64,000 nt of DNA from assembly GCF_001424545.1 (NCBI RefSeq), contig NZ_LMQL01000012.1, positions 375,185-439,184 on the forward strand. The letters run 5' to 3'. Numbering within the stretch: the first letter of the stretch is position 1; every line of letters begins with the position of its first letter. Below are positions 57,003 to 64,000 of the stretch, one piece after another. A program made the translations under genes and the position numbers. Origin of the DNA: Ramlibacter sp. Leaf400 (GTDB taxonomy: Bacteria; Pseudomonadota; Gammaproteobacteria; Burkholderiales; Burkholderiaceae_C). The notes under the pieces are model-generated. The model worked only from the letters and a program-made list of their open reading frames with translations. It was not told the origin of the DNA and ran no database searches.

Positions 57003-57026
57003 AGGGCTCCTTCGGGAGCCCTTTTC
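57003..57026 (+). terminator. Intrinsic terminator after the Tim44-like gene
   Basis: A perfect 8-bp stem AGGGCTCC/GGAGCCCT with a TTCG tetraloop, followed by TTTTC. A textbook intrinsic terminator 24 bp after the stop. Confidence 0.85.
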
Positions 57027-57077
57027 ATTCGTGCAGCCCGGCCGCTGTGGCCCGGCCATCATCAATAATCCGCACCC

Positions 57078-57659
57078 ATGGCAACACGGTCTCCCTTCCC
57101 CTTCGTCGACAGCCTGCTGGACGCGGTGGGCCAGCGGTTCGCGCCCCCGCCCTGGGCGGTGCACGAGGCGCAGCGGCGGCTCGTGCTGCTGCTCAACCAC
57201 GTCCTGATGCAGGAGCCGCAGGCCATGGAGCGGCTGCGCCGCCAGGCCGGCCGGCTGGTGGAGGTCCGCTGGCGCATCTTCCACGTGCGCCTGGCCGCCA
57301 CCCCCGCCGGCCTGCTGGACCTGGCCGAGGCGGCGCCCGCCCCGGACCTCACCCTGACCGTCACCGAGGACTCGCCCTGGGCGCTCGGCCAGGCGGCGCT
57401 GCGCGGCACCAAGCCGCCGGTGCGCATCGAGGGCGACGTGCAGTTCGCCGCGGAGGTGAACTGGCTGGTCGACCACGTCCGCTGGGACGTGGAGGAAGAC
57501 CTGGCCCGCCTGCTGGGCGACGCGCCGGCCCACGCCCTGGGCCAGGCGGCGCGCGGCATGGCCGAGGCCCTGCGCCGCTTCACCCCGGGCGGCGCCCCCG
57601 CGGCATCCCCGGGCCCGTCGCCGGCGCCGATGGCGGGCACCACCGCCGGGAACCCATGA
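57078..57659 (+). CDS. ubiJ: Ubiquinone biosynthesis accessory factor UbiJ (SCP2-like domain)
   Basis: A 193-residue protein beginning [11 protein letters not shown]. The mid-region (about 30-155) is an SCP2-like lipid-binding fold: [34 protein letters not shown], then [20 protein letters not shown]. The C-terminal ~30 residues are Pro/Ala-rich and disordered. UbiJ binds lipid intermediates and assembles the Ubi complex with UbiK. Its stop overlaps the ubiB start (ATGA), matching the known ubiJ-ubiB operon. No Shine-Dalgarno is visible at the ATG, and an AATAAT box just upstream could give a nearly leaderless transcript. Confidence 0.85.
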   Translation: MATRSPFPFVDSLLDAVGQRFAPPPWAVHEAQRRLVLLLNHVLMQEPQAMERLRRQAGRLVEVRWRIFHVRLAATPAGLLDLAEAAPAPDLTLTVTEDSPWALGQAALRGTKPPVRIEGDVQFAAEVNWLVDHVRWDVEEDLARLLGDAPAHALGQAARGMAEALRRFTPGGAPAASPGPSPAPMAGTTAGNP

Positions 57660-59221
57660 CGAGGTACTTCCGCGGCGCCTACATCCTCTGGGTGATCCTG
57701 CGCTACGGGCTCGACGAGCTCGTCCTCAGCAGCTTCCAGCGGCCCTGGCTGCACCGGCTGGCGCGCATCCTGAGCTTCGGGCGGCGCCTGCAGGCGCCGC
57801 GCGGCCAGCGGCTGCGCCTGGCGCTGGAAAGCCTGGGCCCGATCTTCGTCAAGTTCGGCCAGGTGCTGTCCACCCGCCGCGACCTGCTGCCGGCCGACGT
57901 GGCCGACGAACTGGCCCGGCTGCAGGACCGCGTGCCCCCGTTCGATCCGGCCATCGCCATGGCCACCATCGAGCGCGCCTTCCGCCGGCCGGTGGCGACC
58001 ATCTTCGCCAGCTTCGAGCGCGAGCCCGTGGCCAGCGCCTCCATCGCGCAGGTGCACTTCGCCACGCTGCTGGACCGCCAGGGCCTCACGCGCGAAGTCG
58101 CGGTCAAGGTGCTGCGCCCCGGCATGCTGCCGGTGATCGAGAACGACCTGGCGCTGATGCGCATGATGGCCGGCTGGATCGAGGGCCTGTCGTCCGACGC
58201 CAAGCGGCTCAAGCCGCGCGAGGTGGTCGCCGAGTTCGACAAGTACCTGCACGACGAGCTGGACCTGCTGCGTGAAGCGGCCAATGCCGCCCAGCTTCGC
58301 CGCAACATGGACGGCCTGGACCTGGTGCTGATCCCCGAGATGTTCTGGGACTGGTGCCACTCCGAGGTGATCGTGATGGAGCGCATGTACGGCGTGCCGA
58401 TCAGCCAGAACGAGCGCCTGCTGCAGGCCGGCGTCGACCTGCGCCAACTGGCGCGCGACGGCGTCACCATCTTCTTCACCCAGGTGTTCCGCGACGGCTT
58501 CTTCCACGCCGACATGCACCCGGGCAACATCCAGGTCAGCCTGGATGCGACCACCTTCCAGCGCTACATCTCGCTGGACTTCGGGATCATCGGAACGCTG
58601 ACCGAGTTCGACAAGGAGTACCTGGCGCAGAACTTCAACGCGTTCTTCCGGCGCGACTACAAGCGCGTGGCCGAACTGCACATCGAGTCCGGCTGGGTGC
58701 CGCCGACGACGCGGGTCGACGAGCTGGAGTCCGCCGTGCGCGCGGTGTGCGAGCCGTACTTCGACCGGCCGCTCAAGGAGATCTCGCTGGGCATGGTGCT
58801 CATGCGCCTGTTCCAGACCTCGCGCCGCTTCAACGTGGAGATCCAGCCGCAGCTGGTGCTGCTGCAGAAGACGCTGCTGAACATCGAGGGCCTGGGCCGC
58901 CAGCTCGACCCCGACCTCGACCTCTGGGCCACGGCCAAGCCCTTCCTGGAGCGCTGGATGCTGGAGCAGGTGGGCCCGCAGCGCCTGCTGGACGAACTGC
59001 GCGACCAGGCGCCGCGCTACGCCAAGATGCTGCCCGAGCTGCCGCGGCTGGTGCACGACTTCCTGCGCCACCGCTCGCAGCCGGAGCGCCGCGAACTGCA
59101 GACGCTGATCGACGAGCAGCGCCGCACCAACCGCCTGCTGCAGGCCTTCCTGTACGGCGGCGTCGGCTTCGCGCTGGGCCTGCTGGTGATGCAGGTGCTG
59201 GCCCGCATCCGGCTGTTCTAG
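57656..59221 (+). CDS. ubiB: Ubiquinone biosynthesis regulatory kinase-like protein UbiB
   Basis: A 521-residue ABC1/ADCK-family atypical kinase. The KxGQ motif is visible in [16 protein letters not shown] (about 63-78), the Ala-rich loop in [14 protein letters not shown], and the metal and catalytic residues in [15 protein letters not shown] and [17 protein letters not shown]-terminal hydrophobic hairpin ([19 protein letters not shown]) anchors it in the membrane. It supports coenzyme Q biosynthesis through ATPase activity rather than ordinary protein phosphorylation. It is translationally coupled to ubiJ. Confidence 0.95.
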   Translation: MTRYFRGAYILWVILRYGLDELVLSSFQRPWLHRLARILSFGRRLQAPRGQRLRLALESLGPIFVKFGQVLSTRRDLLPADVADELARLQDRVPPFDPAIAMATIERAFRRPVATIFASFEREPVASASIAQVHFATLLDRQGLTREVAVKVLRPGMLPVIENDLALMRMMAGWIEGLSSDAKRLKPREVVAEFDKYLHDELDLLREAANAAQLRRNMDGLDLVLIPEMFWDWCHSEVIVMERMYGVPISQNERLLQAGVDLRQLARDGVTIFFTQVFRDGFFHADMHPGNIQVSLDATTFQRYISLDFGIIGTLTEFDKEYLAQNFNAFFRRDYKRVAELHIESGWVPPTTRVDELESAVRAVCEPYFDRPLKEISLGMVLMRLFQTSRRFNVEIQPQLVLLQKTLLNIEGLGRQLDPDLDLWATAKPFLERWMLEQVGPQRLLDELRDQAPRYAKMLPELPRLVHDFLRHRSQPERRELQTLIDEQRRTNRLLQAFLYGGVGFALGLLVMQVLARIRLF

Positions 59222-59278
59222 GCGCGCACTGCCGGGCATAATTCCGGCGCCCGAATCGCGGGGCTGGAGGTGCGCCTG

Positions 59279-60736
59279 GTGAACTACACGCTGATCTCTT
59301 TCGTCGTCCTGTACCTGCTGGGCACGCTGGCCATCGGGGCCTGGGCCGGCACCCGGATCAAGAACACCGCCGACTTCGCCATCGCGGGCCGCAGCCTGCC
59401 GCTGGTGATGGTGGTCACCACCACCTTCGCCACCTGGTTCGGCGCCGAGACCGTGATGGGCATCCCGGCCAAGTTCGTGCAGGGCGGCCTCAACGCGGTG
59501 GTCGAAGACCCGTTCGGCGCCGGCACCTGCCTGATCCTGGTGGGCGCCTTCTTCGCGGCCAAGCTTTACAAGCAGAACCTGCTGACCATCGGCGACTTCT
59601 ACCGCCAGCGCTATGGCAAGGGCGTGGAGGTGTTCTGCTCGGTGGCCATCATCCTGAGCTACCTGGGCTGGGTGGCGGCGCAGATCACGGCGCTGGGCCT
59701 GGTGTTCTCGGTGCTCACCGGCGGCGCCATGTCCGAGACCACAGGGATGATCGTGGGCACGCTCGCGGTGCTGGTCTACGTGGTGATCGGCGGCTTCCTG
59801 GCCGTGGCCTGGACCGACTTCATCCAGATGATCGTGCTGGTGGTGGGCCTGACCATCATCGCCTTCTTCGCGGCCGACCTGGCCGGCGGCGCCGGGCAGG
59901 TGGTCTCGATGGCCACGTCGCAGAACCTGTTCAACTTCCTGCCGCCGCCCACCTTCACCGACATCGCCTTCTTCATCGGCGCCGGCCTGACCATGATGCT
60001 GGGCAGCATCCCGCAGCAGGACGTTTTCCAGCGCGTGATGTCGGCCCGGGATGCCGACACCGCCCGCCGCGGCGCCATGATCGGCGGCTTCAGCTACATC
60101 CTGTTCGCCTTCGTGCCGATGTTCATCGTGGCCAGCGCCGTGGTGGTCATGGGCTCCAGCGCGATGGACATGGCCAAGGACGACTACCAGCGCCTGCTGC
60201 CCACCTTCGTGCTCACCAAGATGCCGCTGGTGATGCAGATCCTGTTCTTCGGCGCGCTGGTCTCGGCCATCAAGAGCACCTCGTCGGCCACGCTGCTGGC
60301 GCCCTCGACCAGCTTCGTGGAGAACATCCTGAAGAACCTGCGGCCCGGCATGAGCGACCGCCAGCAGCTGCTGGCCATGCGCGTGACCATCGTGGTCTTC
60401 ACCGCCATCGTGCTGGCCTACGCCATCGCGATGCAGGGCACGCCGATCTACGACCTGGTGTCCTCGGCCTACCAGGTCACGCTGGTGGGCGCTTTCGTCC
60501 CGCTGGTCATGGGCCTGTACTGGAAGCGCGCCACCACCCAGGGCGCCATCCTCTCCATCGCCGCGGGCATCACCACCTGGGTGCTGTTCTTCCCGCAGAT
60601 CAACAAGGGGCTCGGCGAGGCCTTCCCGGGCCAGCTGGCCGGCCTCCTGGCCGCCCTGGCCGGCATGGTGGTGGGCTCGATGCTGCCGCAGGTGCTGCGC
60701 AACCGGCACGAGCCGCGCGCGCCGCTGCACGCCTGA
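59279..60736 (+). CDS. Sodium:solute symporter (SSF family)
   Basis: A 485-residue polytopic membrane protein with about 13 hydrophobic segments. Family features are DFAIAGRSLPLVMVVTTTFATW, the RQRYGKGVEVFCSVAIILSY loop and VSAIKSTSSATLLAPSTSF. It belongs to the proline/pantothenate/solute branch, but the substrate cannot be assigned. The start is GTG at 59279, eight bases after GGAGG. A GTG at 59270 lies inside that site and is less likely. The gene follows ubiB by 57 bp but probably has its own promoter: a CATAAT hexamer lies near 59237. Confidence 0.9.
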   Translation: MNYTLISFVVLYLLGTLAIGAWAGTRIKNTADFAIAGRSLPLVMVVTTTFATWFGAETVMGIPAKFVQGGLNAVVEDPFGAGTCLILVGAFFAAKLYKQNLLTIGDFYRQRYGKGVEVFCSVAIILSYLGWVAAQITALGLVFSVLTGGAMSETTGMIVGTLAVLVYVVIGGFLAVAWTDFIQMIVLVVGLTIIAFFAADLAGGAGQVVSMATSQNLFNFLPPPTFTDIAFFIGAGLTMMLGSIPQQDVFQRVMSARDADTARRGAMIGGFSYILFAFVPMFIVASAVVVMGSSAMDMAKDDYQRLLPTFVLTKMPLVMQILFFGALVSAIKSTSSATLLAPSTSFVENILKNLRPGMSDRQQLLAMRVTIVVFTAIVLAYAIAMQGTPIYDLVSSAYQVTLVGAFVPLVMGLYWKRATTQGAILSIAAGITTWVLFFPQINKGLGEAFPGQLAGLLAALAGMVVGSMLPQVLRNRHEPRAPLHA

Positions 60737-60782
60737 AGGGAGCAGGGTGGCGGCTGCGGGGGTTGAAGTTTCCCCCGCCGCC

Positions 60783-60788
60783 TATAAT
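60783..60788 (+). promoter_or_regulatory. Perfect -10 box upstream of the FmdB-type gene
   Basis: TATAAT is a perfect sigma70 -10. The nearest -35-like TTGAAG (60763-60768) is only 14 bp away, short of the ideal 17. The start codon is 43 bp downstream. Confidence 0.55.
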
Positions 60789-60825
60789 TGAGGGCTTTGC
60801 CACCCTGCATCACTTCCTTACAGCC

Positions 60826-61179
60826 ATGCCCATCTACGCCTACAAATGCGGCTCCTGTGGCCATGCCAAGGACGTCCTGCAAAAAGTGTCGGATGCGCCG
60901 CTGACCGCGTGTCCCGCCTGCGGCGCCGAGGCGTTCGCCAAGCAGATCACCGCCGCCGGCTTCCAGCTCAAGGGATCGGGCTGGTACGCCACCGATTTCC
61001 GCAACGGCGGCAGCACGTCCAAGCCCACCGAGGCCGCGGCCGACGGCAAGGCGGCCGACAAGCCCGCCGACAAGCCGTCCGAGTCCAAGCCCGCCGACGG
61101 GGCCTCGTCCCCTTCCACCAAGACCGACGCGCCTTCGGCCTCGGCCGGCGGCTGCGGCAGCGCCTGCGCCTGCCACTGA
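60826..61179 (+). CDS. FmdB-family putative regulatory zinc-ribbon protein
   Basis: A 117-residue protein opening M-P-I-Y-A-Y-K-C-G-S-C-G. A zinc ribbon uses Cys8, Cys11, Cys29 and Cys32, the FmdB family domain. A Lys/Pro/Ala/Asp-rich linker (about 68-105) follows and then a Cys-rich tail (GGCGSACACH). The role of FmdB proteins is poorly defined. In proteobacteria the gene usually sits next to a DUF502 gene and aspS, exactly as here. The start is the family methionine, and the in-frame residues encoded upstream are not part of the domain. Confidence 0.9.
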   Translation: MPIYAYKCGSCGHAKDVLQKVSDAPLTACPACGAEAFAKQITAAGFQLKGSGWYATDFRNGGSTSKPTEAAADGKAADKPADKPSESKPADGASSPSTKTDAPSASAGGCGSACACH

Positions 61180-61198
61180 AGGCGGGAGTCCCGCACGC

Positions 61199-61861
61199 AT
61201 GGCCGCTCTCCGCCGCTGGTTGTTTGCCGGCCTTCTCGTCCTGGCGCCCCTGGGCATCACGCTGTGGGTGCTCCAGTGGATCATCGGCACGCTCGACCAG
61301 ACCCTGCTGATCCTGCCCGGCGCCTGGCAGCCCGACCGGCTGCTGGGCTTTCGCCTGCCCGGCCTGGGCGTGCTGCTGGCGCTGGCCATCCTGCTGGTGG
61401 TCGGCGCCATCACCAGCAACTTCGTGGGCCGCAAGCTGGTGTCCTGGAGCGACGCGATCCTGCACCGCATCCCGGTGGTGCGGTCGATCTACTCCAGCGT
61501 CAAGCAGGTCTCCGACACGCTGTTCTCGCCTTCGGGCAACGCCTTCCGCACCGCGGTGCTGATCGAGTGGCCGCGCCCCGGCATGTGGACCATCGCCCTG
61601 GTCACCGGCGCCCCCGGTGGCGACGTGGTCAACCACCTGCCGGAAGATTTCGTCAGCGTGTACGTTCCCACCACGCCCAACCCCACGGGCGGTTATTTCG
61701 TGATGCTTCGCCGCAGCGACTGCATCGAACTCAAGATGAGCGTCGACGAGGCGCTTCGCTACGTCATCTCCATGGGTGTCGTGGTGCCCAGCGCGCCGGC
61801 GGTGCCCGCTGTGCCCGCTGTGCCCGCTGCGCCCATCGCTCCCGCCGTCAACGCCCGCTGA
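61199..61861 (+). CDS. DUF502 integral membrane protein
   Basis: A 220-residue protein with two membrane helices ([19 protein letters not shown] near 7-25 and [20 protein letters not shown] near 58-77). A conserved cytosolic/periplasmic domain follows, with [33 protein letters not shown] and [19 protein letters not shown]. This is the DUF502 pattern, function unknown. The extreme C-terminus repeats P-A-V, encoded by a 9-bp tandem repeat (61802-61828). It starts 19 bp after the FmdB stop and precedes aspS. Confidence 0.9.
   Translation: MAALRRWLFAGLLVLAPLGITLWVLQWIIGTLDQTLLILPGAWQPDRLLGFRLPGLGVLLALAILLVVGAITSNFVGRKLVSWSDAILHRIPVVRSIYSSVKQVSDTLFSPSGNAFRTAVLIEWPRPGMWTIALVTGAPGGDVVNHLPEDFVSVYVPTTPNPTGGYFVMLRRSDCIELKMSVDEALRYVISMGVVVPSAPAVPAVPAVPAAPIAPAVNAR
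61802..61828 (+). repeat. Three perfect copies of GTGCCCGCT inside the DUF502 gene
   Basis: A 9-bp unit repeats three times, encoding V-P-A triplets in the disordered C-terminal tail of the DUF502 protein. It is in-frame and length-variable by nature. Confidence 0.85.
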
Positions 61862-61904
61862 ACGCGCCCGCCGCGCGTCGCGTCCTTCCGGAAGGTTTGC
61901 CCCC

Positions 61905-63707
61905 ATGTCCTCACAACAAATGCGCACCCTCTACTGCGGCCTCGTGGACGAGGCGCTGCTCGGCCAGACCGTCACCCTGTGCGGCTGGGTGAACCGTCGG
62001 CGCGACCACGGCGGCGTGATCTTCGTGGACCTGCGCGACCGCGAGGGCTACGTGCAGGTGGTGTGCGACCCCGACCGGCCCGACATGTTCAAGACCGCCG
62101 AGGGCCTGCGCAACGAGTTCTGCATCCAGGTCAAGGGCCTGGTGCGCGCGCGCCCCGAAGGCACGGTCAACGACCACCTCAAGAGCGGCCGCATCGAGGT
62201 GCTGGCCCATGAACTCACGGTGCTCAACCCCTCGGTCACCCCGCCTTTCCAGCTGGACGACGAGAACCTGTCGGAGACCACCCGCCTGATCCACCGCGTG
62301 CTGGACCTGCGTCGCCCGTACATGCAGAAGAACCTGATGCTGCGCTACAAGGTGACGATGGAGGTGCGCAAGTTCCTGGACGCCAACGGCTTCATCGACA
62401 TCGAGACGCCGATGCTCACCAAGAGCACGCCCGAGGGCGCGCGCGACTACCTGGTGCCCAGCCGCGTGCACGACGGCATGTTCTTCGCGCTGCCGCAGTC
62501 GCCGCAGCTGTTCAAGCAGCTGCTGATGGTGGCCGGCTTCGACCGCTACTACCAGATCACCAAGTGCTTCCGCGACGAGGACCTGCGCGCCGACCGCCAG
62601 CCCGAGTTCACCCAGATCGACGTGGAGACCTCCTTCCTGAAGGAGGAGGAGATCCGCACCATGTTCGAGGGCATGATCCGCAGCACCTTCCAGAAGGTGC
62701 TGGGCATCGACATCGGCGCCTTCCCCGTGATGAAGCACGACGACGCGATGCGCCTGTACGGCTCGGACAAGCCCGACCTGCGCGTCAAGCTGGAGTTCAC
62801 CGAACTCACCGACATCATGAAGGACGTGGACTTCAAGGTGTTCTCCGGCCCGGCCAACCAGGAAGACGGCCGCGTGGTCGGCCTGCGCGTGCCCGGCGGC
62901 AGCGAGATGAGCCGCAGCGAGATCGACGGCTACACCGAGTTCGTCAAGATCTACGGCGCCAAGGGCCTGGCCTGGATCAAGGTCAACGACGTGGCCGCCG
63001 GCCGCGAGGGCCTGCAGTCGCCCATCGTCAAGAACCTGCACGACCAGGCGATCGCGCGCATCCTGGAGCGCACCGGCGCCAAGAGCGGCGACCTGATCTT
63101 CTTCGGCGCCGACCGCGCCAAGGTGGTCAACGACGCCATCGGCGCGCTGCGCGTGAAGGTCGGCCACAGCGAGTTCGGCAAGTCCCGGGGGCTGATCGAA
63201 GGCGCCTGGCGGCCGCTGTGGGTGGTCGACTTCCCGATGTTCGAGTTCGACGACGACGCGCAGCGCTGGAACGCGGTGCACCACCCGTTCACCTCGCCCA
63301 AGGACGGCCACGAGGACTGGCTGGAGACCGACCCCGGCCGCTGCCTGGCCAAGGCCTACGACGCGGTGCTCAACGGCATCGAACTCGGCGGCGGCTCGGT
63401 GCGTATCCACCGCGAGGACGTGCAGAGCAAGGTGTTCCGCGCGCTGAAGATCGGCGAGGAGGAGGCCAAGGCGAAGTTCGGCTTCCTGCTGGACGCGCTG
63501 CAGTACGGCGCCCCCCCGCACGGCGGCATCGCCATCGGCCTGGACCGCTTCGTGATGCTGATGACCGGGGCCGAGAGCCTGCGCGACGTGATCGCGTTCC
63601 CCAAGACCCAGCGTGCGCAGGACCTGCTCACGCAGGCGCCGGGGCCGGTGGACGAGAAGCAGCTGCGGGAGCTGCACATCCGGCTGCGGAACCTGCAGGG
63701 CGCGTAG
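61905..63707 (+). CDS. aspS: Aspartyl-tRNA synthetase
   Basis: A 600-residue class IIb synthetase. The OB-fold anticodon domain at the N-terminus contains [20 protein letters not shown]. Class II motifs follow: [20 protein letters not shown] (motif 2) and [13 protein letters not shown] (motif 3). The bacterial GAD insertion occupies about 290-430. It charges tRNA-Asp. Start [11 protein letters not shown]; the internal M-R-T-L-Y-C at 61920 is an alternative. It follows the FmdB-DUF502 pair, a common proteobacterial order. Confidence 0.97.
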   Translation: MSSQQMRTLYCGLVDEALLGQTVTLCGWVNRRRDHGGVIFVDLRDREGYVQVVCDPDRPDMFKTAEGLRNEFCIQVKGLVRARPEGTVNDHLKSGRIEVLAHELTVLNPSVTPPFQLDDENLSETTRLIHRVLDLRRPYMQKNLMLRYKVTMEVRKFLDANGFIDIETPMLTKSTPEGARDYLVPSRVHDGMFFALPQSPQLFKQLLMVAGFDRYYQITKCFRDEDLRADRQPEFTQIDVETSFLKEEEIRTMFEGMIRSTFQKVLGIDIGAFPVMKHDDAMRLYGSDKPDLRVKLEFTELTDIMKDVDFKVFSGPANQEDGRVVGLRVPGGSEMSRSEIDGYTEFVKIYGAKGLAWIKVNDVAAGREGLQSPIVKNLHDQAIARILERTGAKSGDLIFFGADRAKVVNDAIGALRVKVGHSEFGKSRGLIEGAWRPLWVVDFPMFEFDDDAQRWNAVHHPFTSPKDGHEDWLETDPGRCLAKAYDAVLNGIELGGGSVRIHREDVQSKVFRALKIGEEEAKAKFGFLLDALQYGAPPHGGIAIGLDRFVMLMTGAESLRDVIAFPKTQRAQDLLTQAPGPVDEKQLRELHIRLRNLQGA

Positions 63708-64000
63708 GCCTTTTCGGGCAGCGCGCCCGCGCGGCAGGCGGTGCCTGGCCCGGGCTCATGGTGGGCCGGTTGCTCGCGTTGCTCGCAACTCGCAGGGCAT
63801 TCCGCGGCCTGGCCTGCGCGGCAGAACTCACTGCGCTGCTACGCAGCTCCGTTCAGACAGCTGCCGCGAGTCAGTGGTTGATATCAAGCTCGCCTGACGG
63901 CTCGCAACGGCCGGGCCGCGGAAAGCCCGGCTCGTCCCACAAATCGCCCGGGCCAGGCACCGCCTGCCGCGTGGGAGCAGGGTGCGGGTGCGGGCAGGAG
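63708..64000. other. Intergenic element after aspS, to window end
   Basis: 293 bp without a convincing ORF. It is bounded by the perfect inverted repeat listed at 63730-63971 and contains smaller GC stems, such as copies of CTGC/GCAG near 63822-63850. It resembles an interspersed non-coding repeat unit of Comamonadaceae rather than a gene. Confidence 0.5.
63730..63971. repeat. 26-bp perfect inverted repeat bounding a 190-bp segment
   Basis: The left arm at 63730-63755 starts CGCGGCAGGCGGTGCCTGGC. The right arm at 63946-63971 is its exact reverse complement. The inner 190 bp has no coding signal. The geometry fits a MITE-like or large-stem repeat element. Confidence 0.75.

Noticed and set aside
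59270..59278. GTG at 59270 as the symporter start
   Set aside because: It lies within the GGAGG ribosome-binding site. The GTG at 59279 has correct spacing.

Overview
The window is a GC-rich bacterial chromosome segment with dense, intact genes, about 48 of them convincing. Gene content points to a Burkholderiales betaproteobacterium, probably Comamonadaceae (Ramlibacter/Variovorax-like). The pointers are a Bug/TctC-type binding protein, a DUF3683 FAD/Fe-S fusion, a DUF2783 gene beside an FAD hydroxylase, a ubiE-Tim44-ubiJ-ubiB run, a betaproteobacterial-style valS, and interspersed hairpin repeats sharing the core CCTGGATCCCCGCC. The taxonomic call is inference. I saw no tRNA, rRNA, CRISPR array, integrase or transposase.

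Layout. 1-9.2 kb is housekeeping: a truncated RsmB/NOP rRNA methyltransferase, a fatty acid desaturase, rpmB-rpmG, trxB, a Crp/Fnr regulator, ftsK, lolA and rarA. 9.45-13.0 kb is a branched-chain amino acid ABC operon (livHMGF) without its binding protein. 13.0-17.5 kb holds a small outer-membrane barrel, a Bug-type binding protein, and an overlapping pair of Tat-exported multicopper oxidase and Sco-like copper protein.

18.1-28.9 kb is a type I secretion island. It encodes a 2,467-residue RTX protein with an N-terminal haem-peroxidase domain, then its ABC exporter and HlyD adaptor. No TolC is encoded. 28.96-33.8 kb, on the minus strand, is a likely cell-surface polysaccharide locus: a UDP-GlcNAc 2-epimerase, a small KdgM-like barrel, a processive family-2 glycosyltransferase and a periplasmic (alpha/alpha)-type glycan enzyme. 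I consider this set the best candidate for an undescribed system.

34-64 kb returns to metabolism. It contains valS; a three-gene aromatic-oxidation operon (VOC dioxygenase, MhpA-like hydroxylase, DUF2783); and rubrerythrin, Fe-S oxidoreductase and DUF3501, with a striking CTAG-rich inverted heptamer array between the first two. Next come ugpBAECQ, a giant DUF3683/FAD/4Fe-4S oxidoreductase, a FecR-domain protein beside a TpsB transporter with no TpsA in sight, DUF971, ubiE, a Tim44-like protein, ubiJ, ubiB, a sodium:solute symporter, an FmdB zinc ribbon, DUF502 and aspS. The window ends in an intergenic element bounded by a 26-bp perfect inverted repeat.
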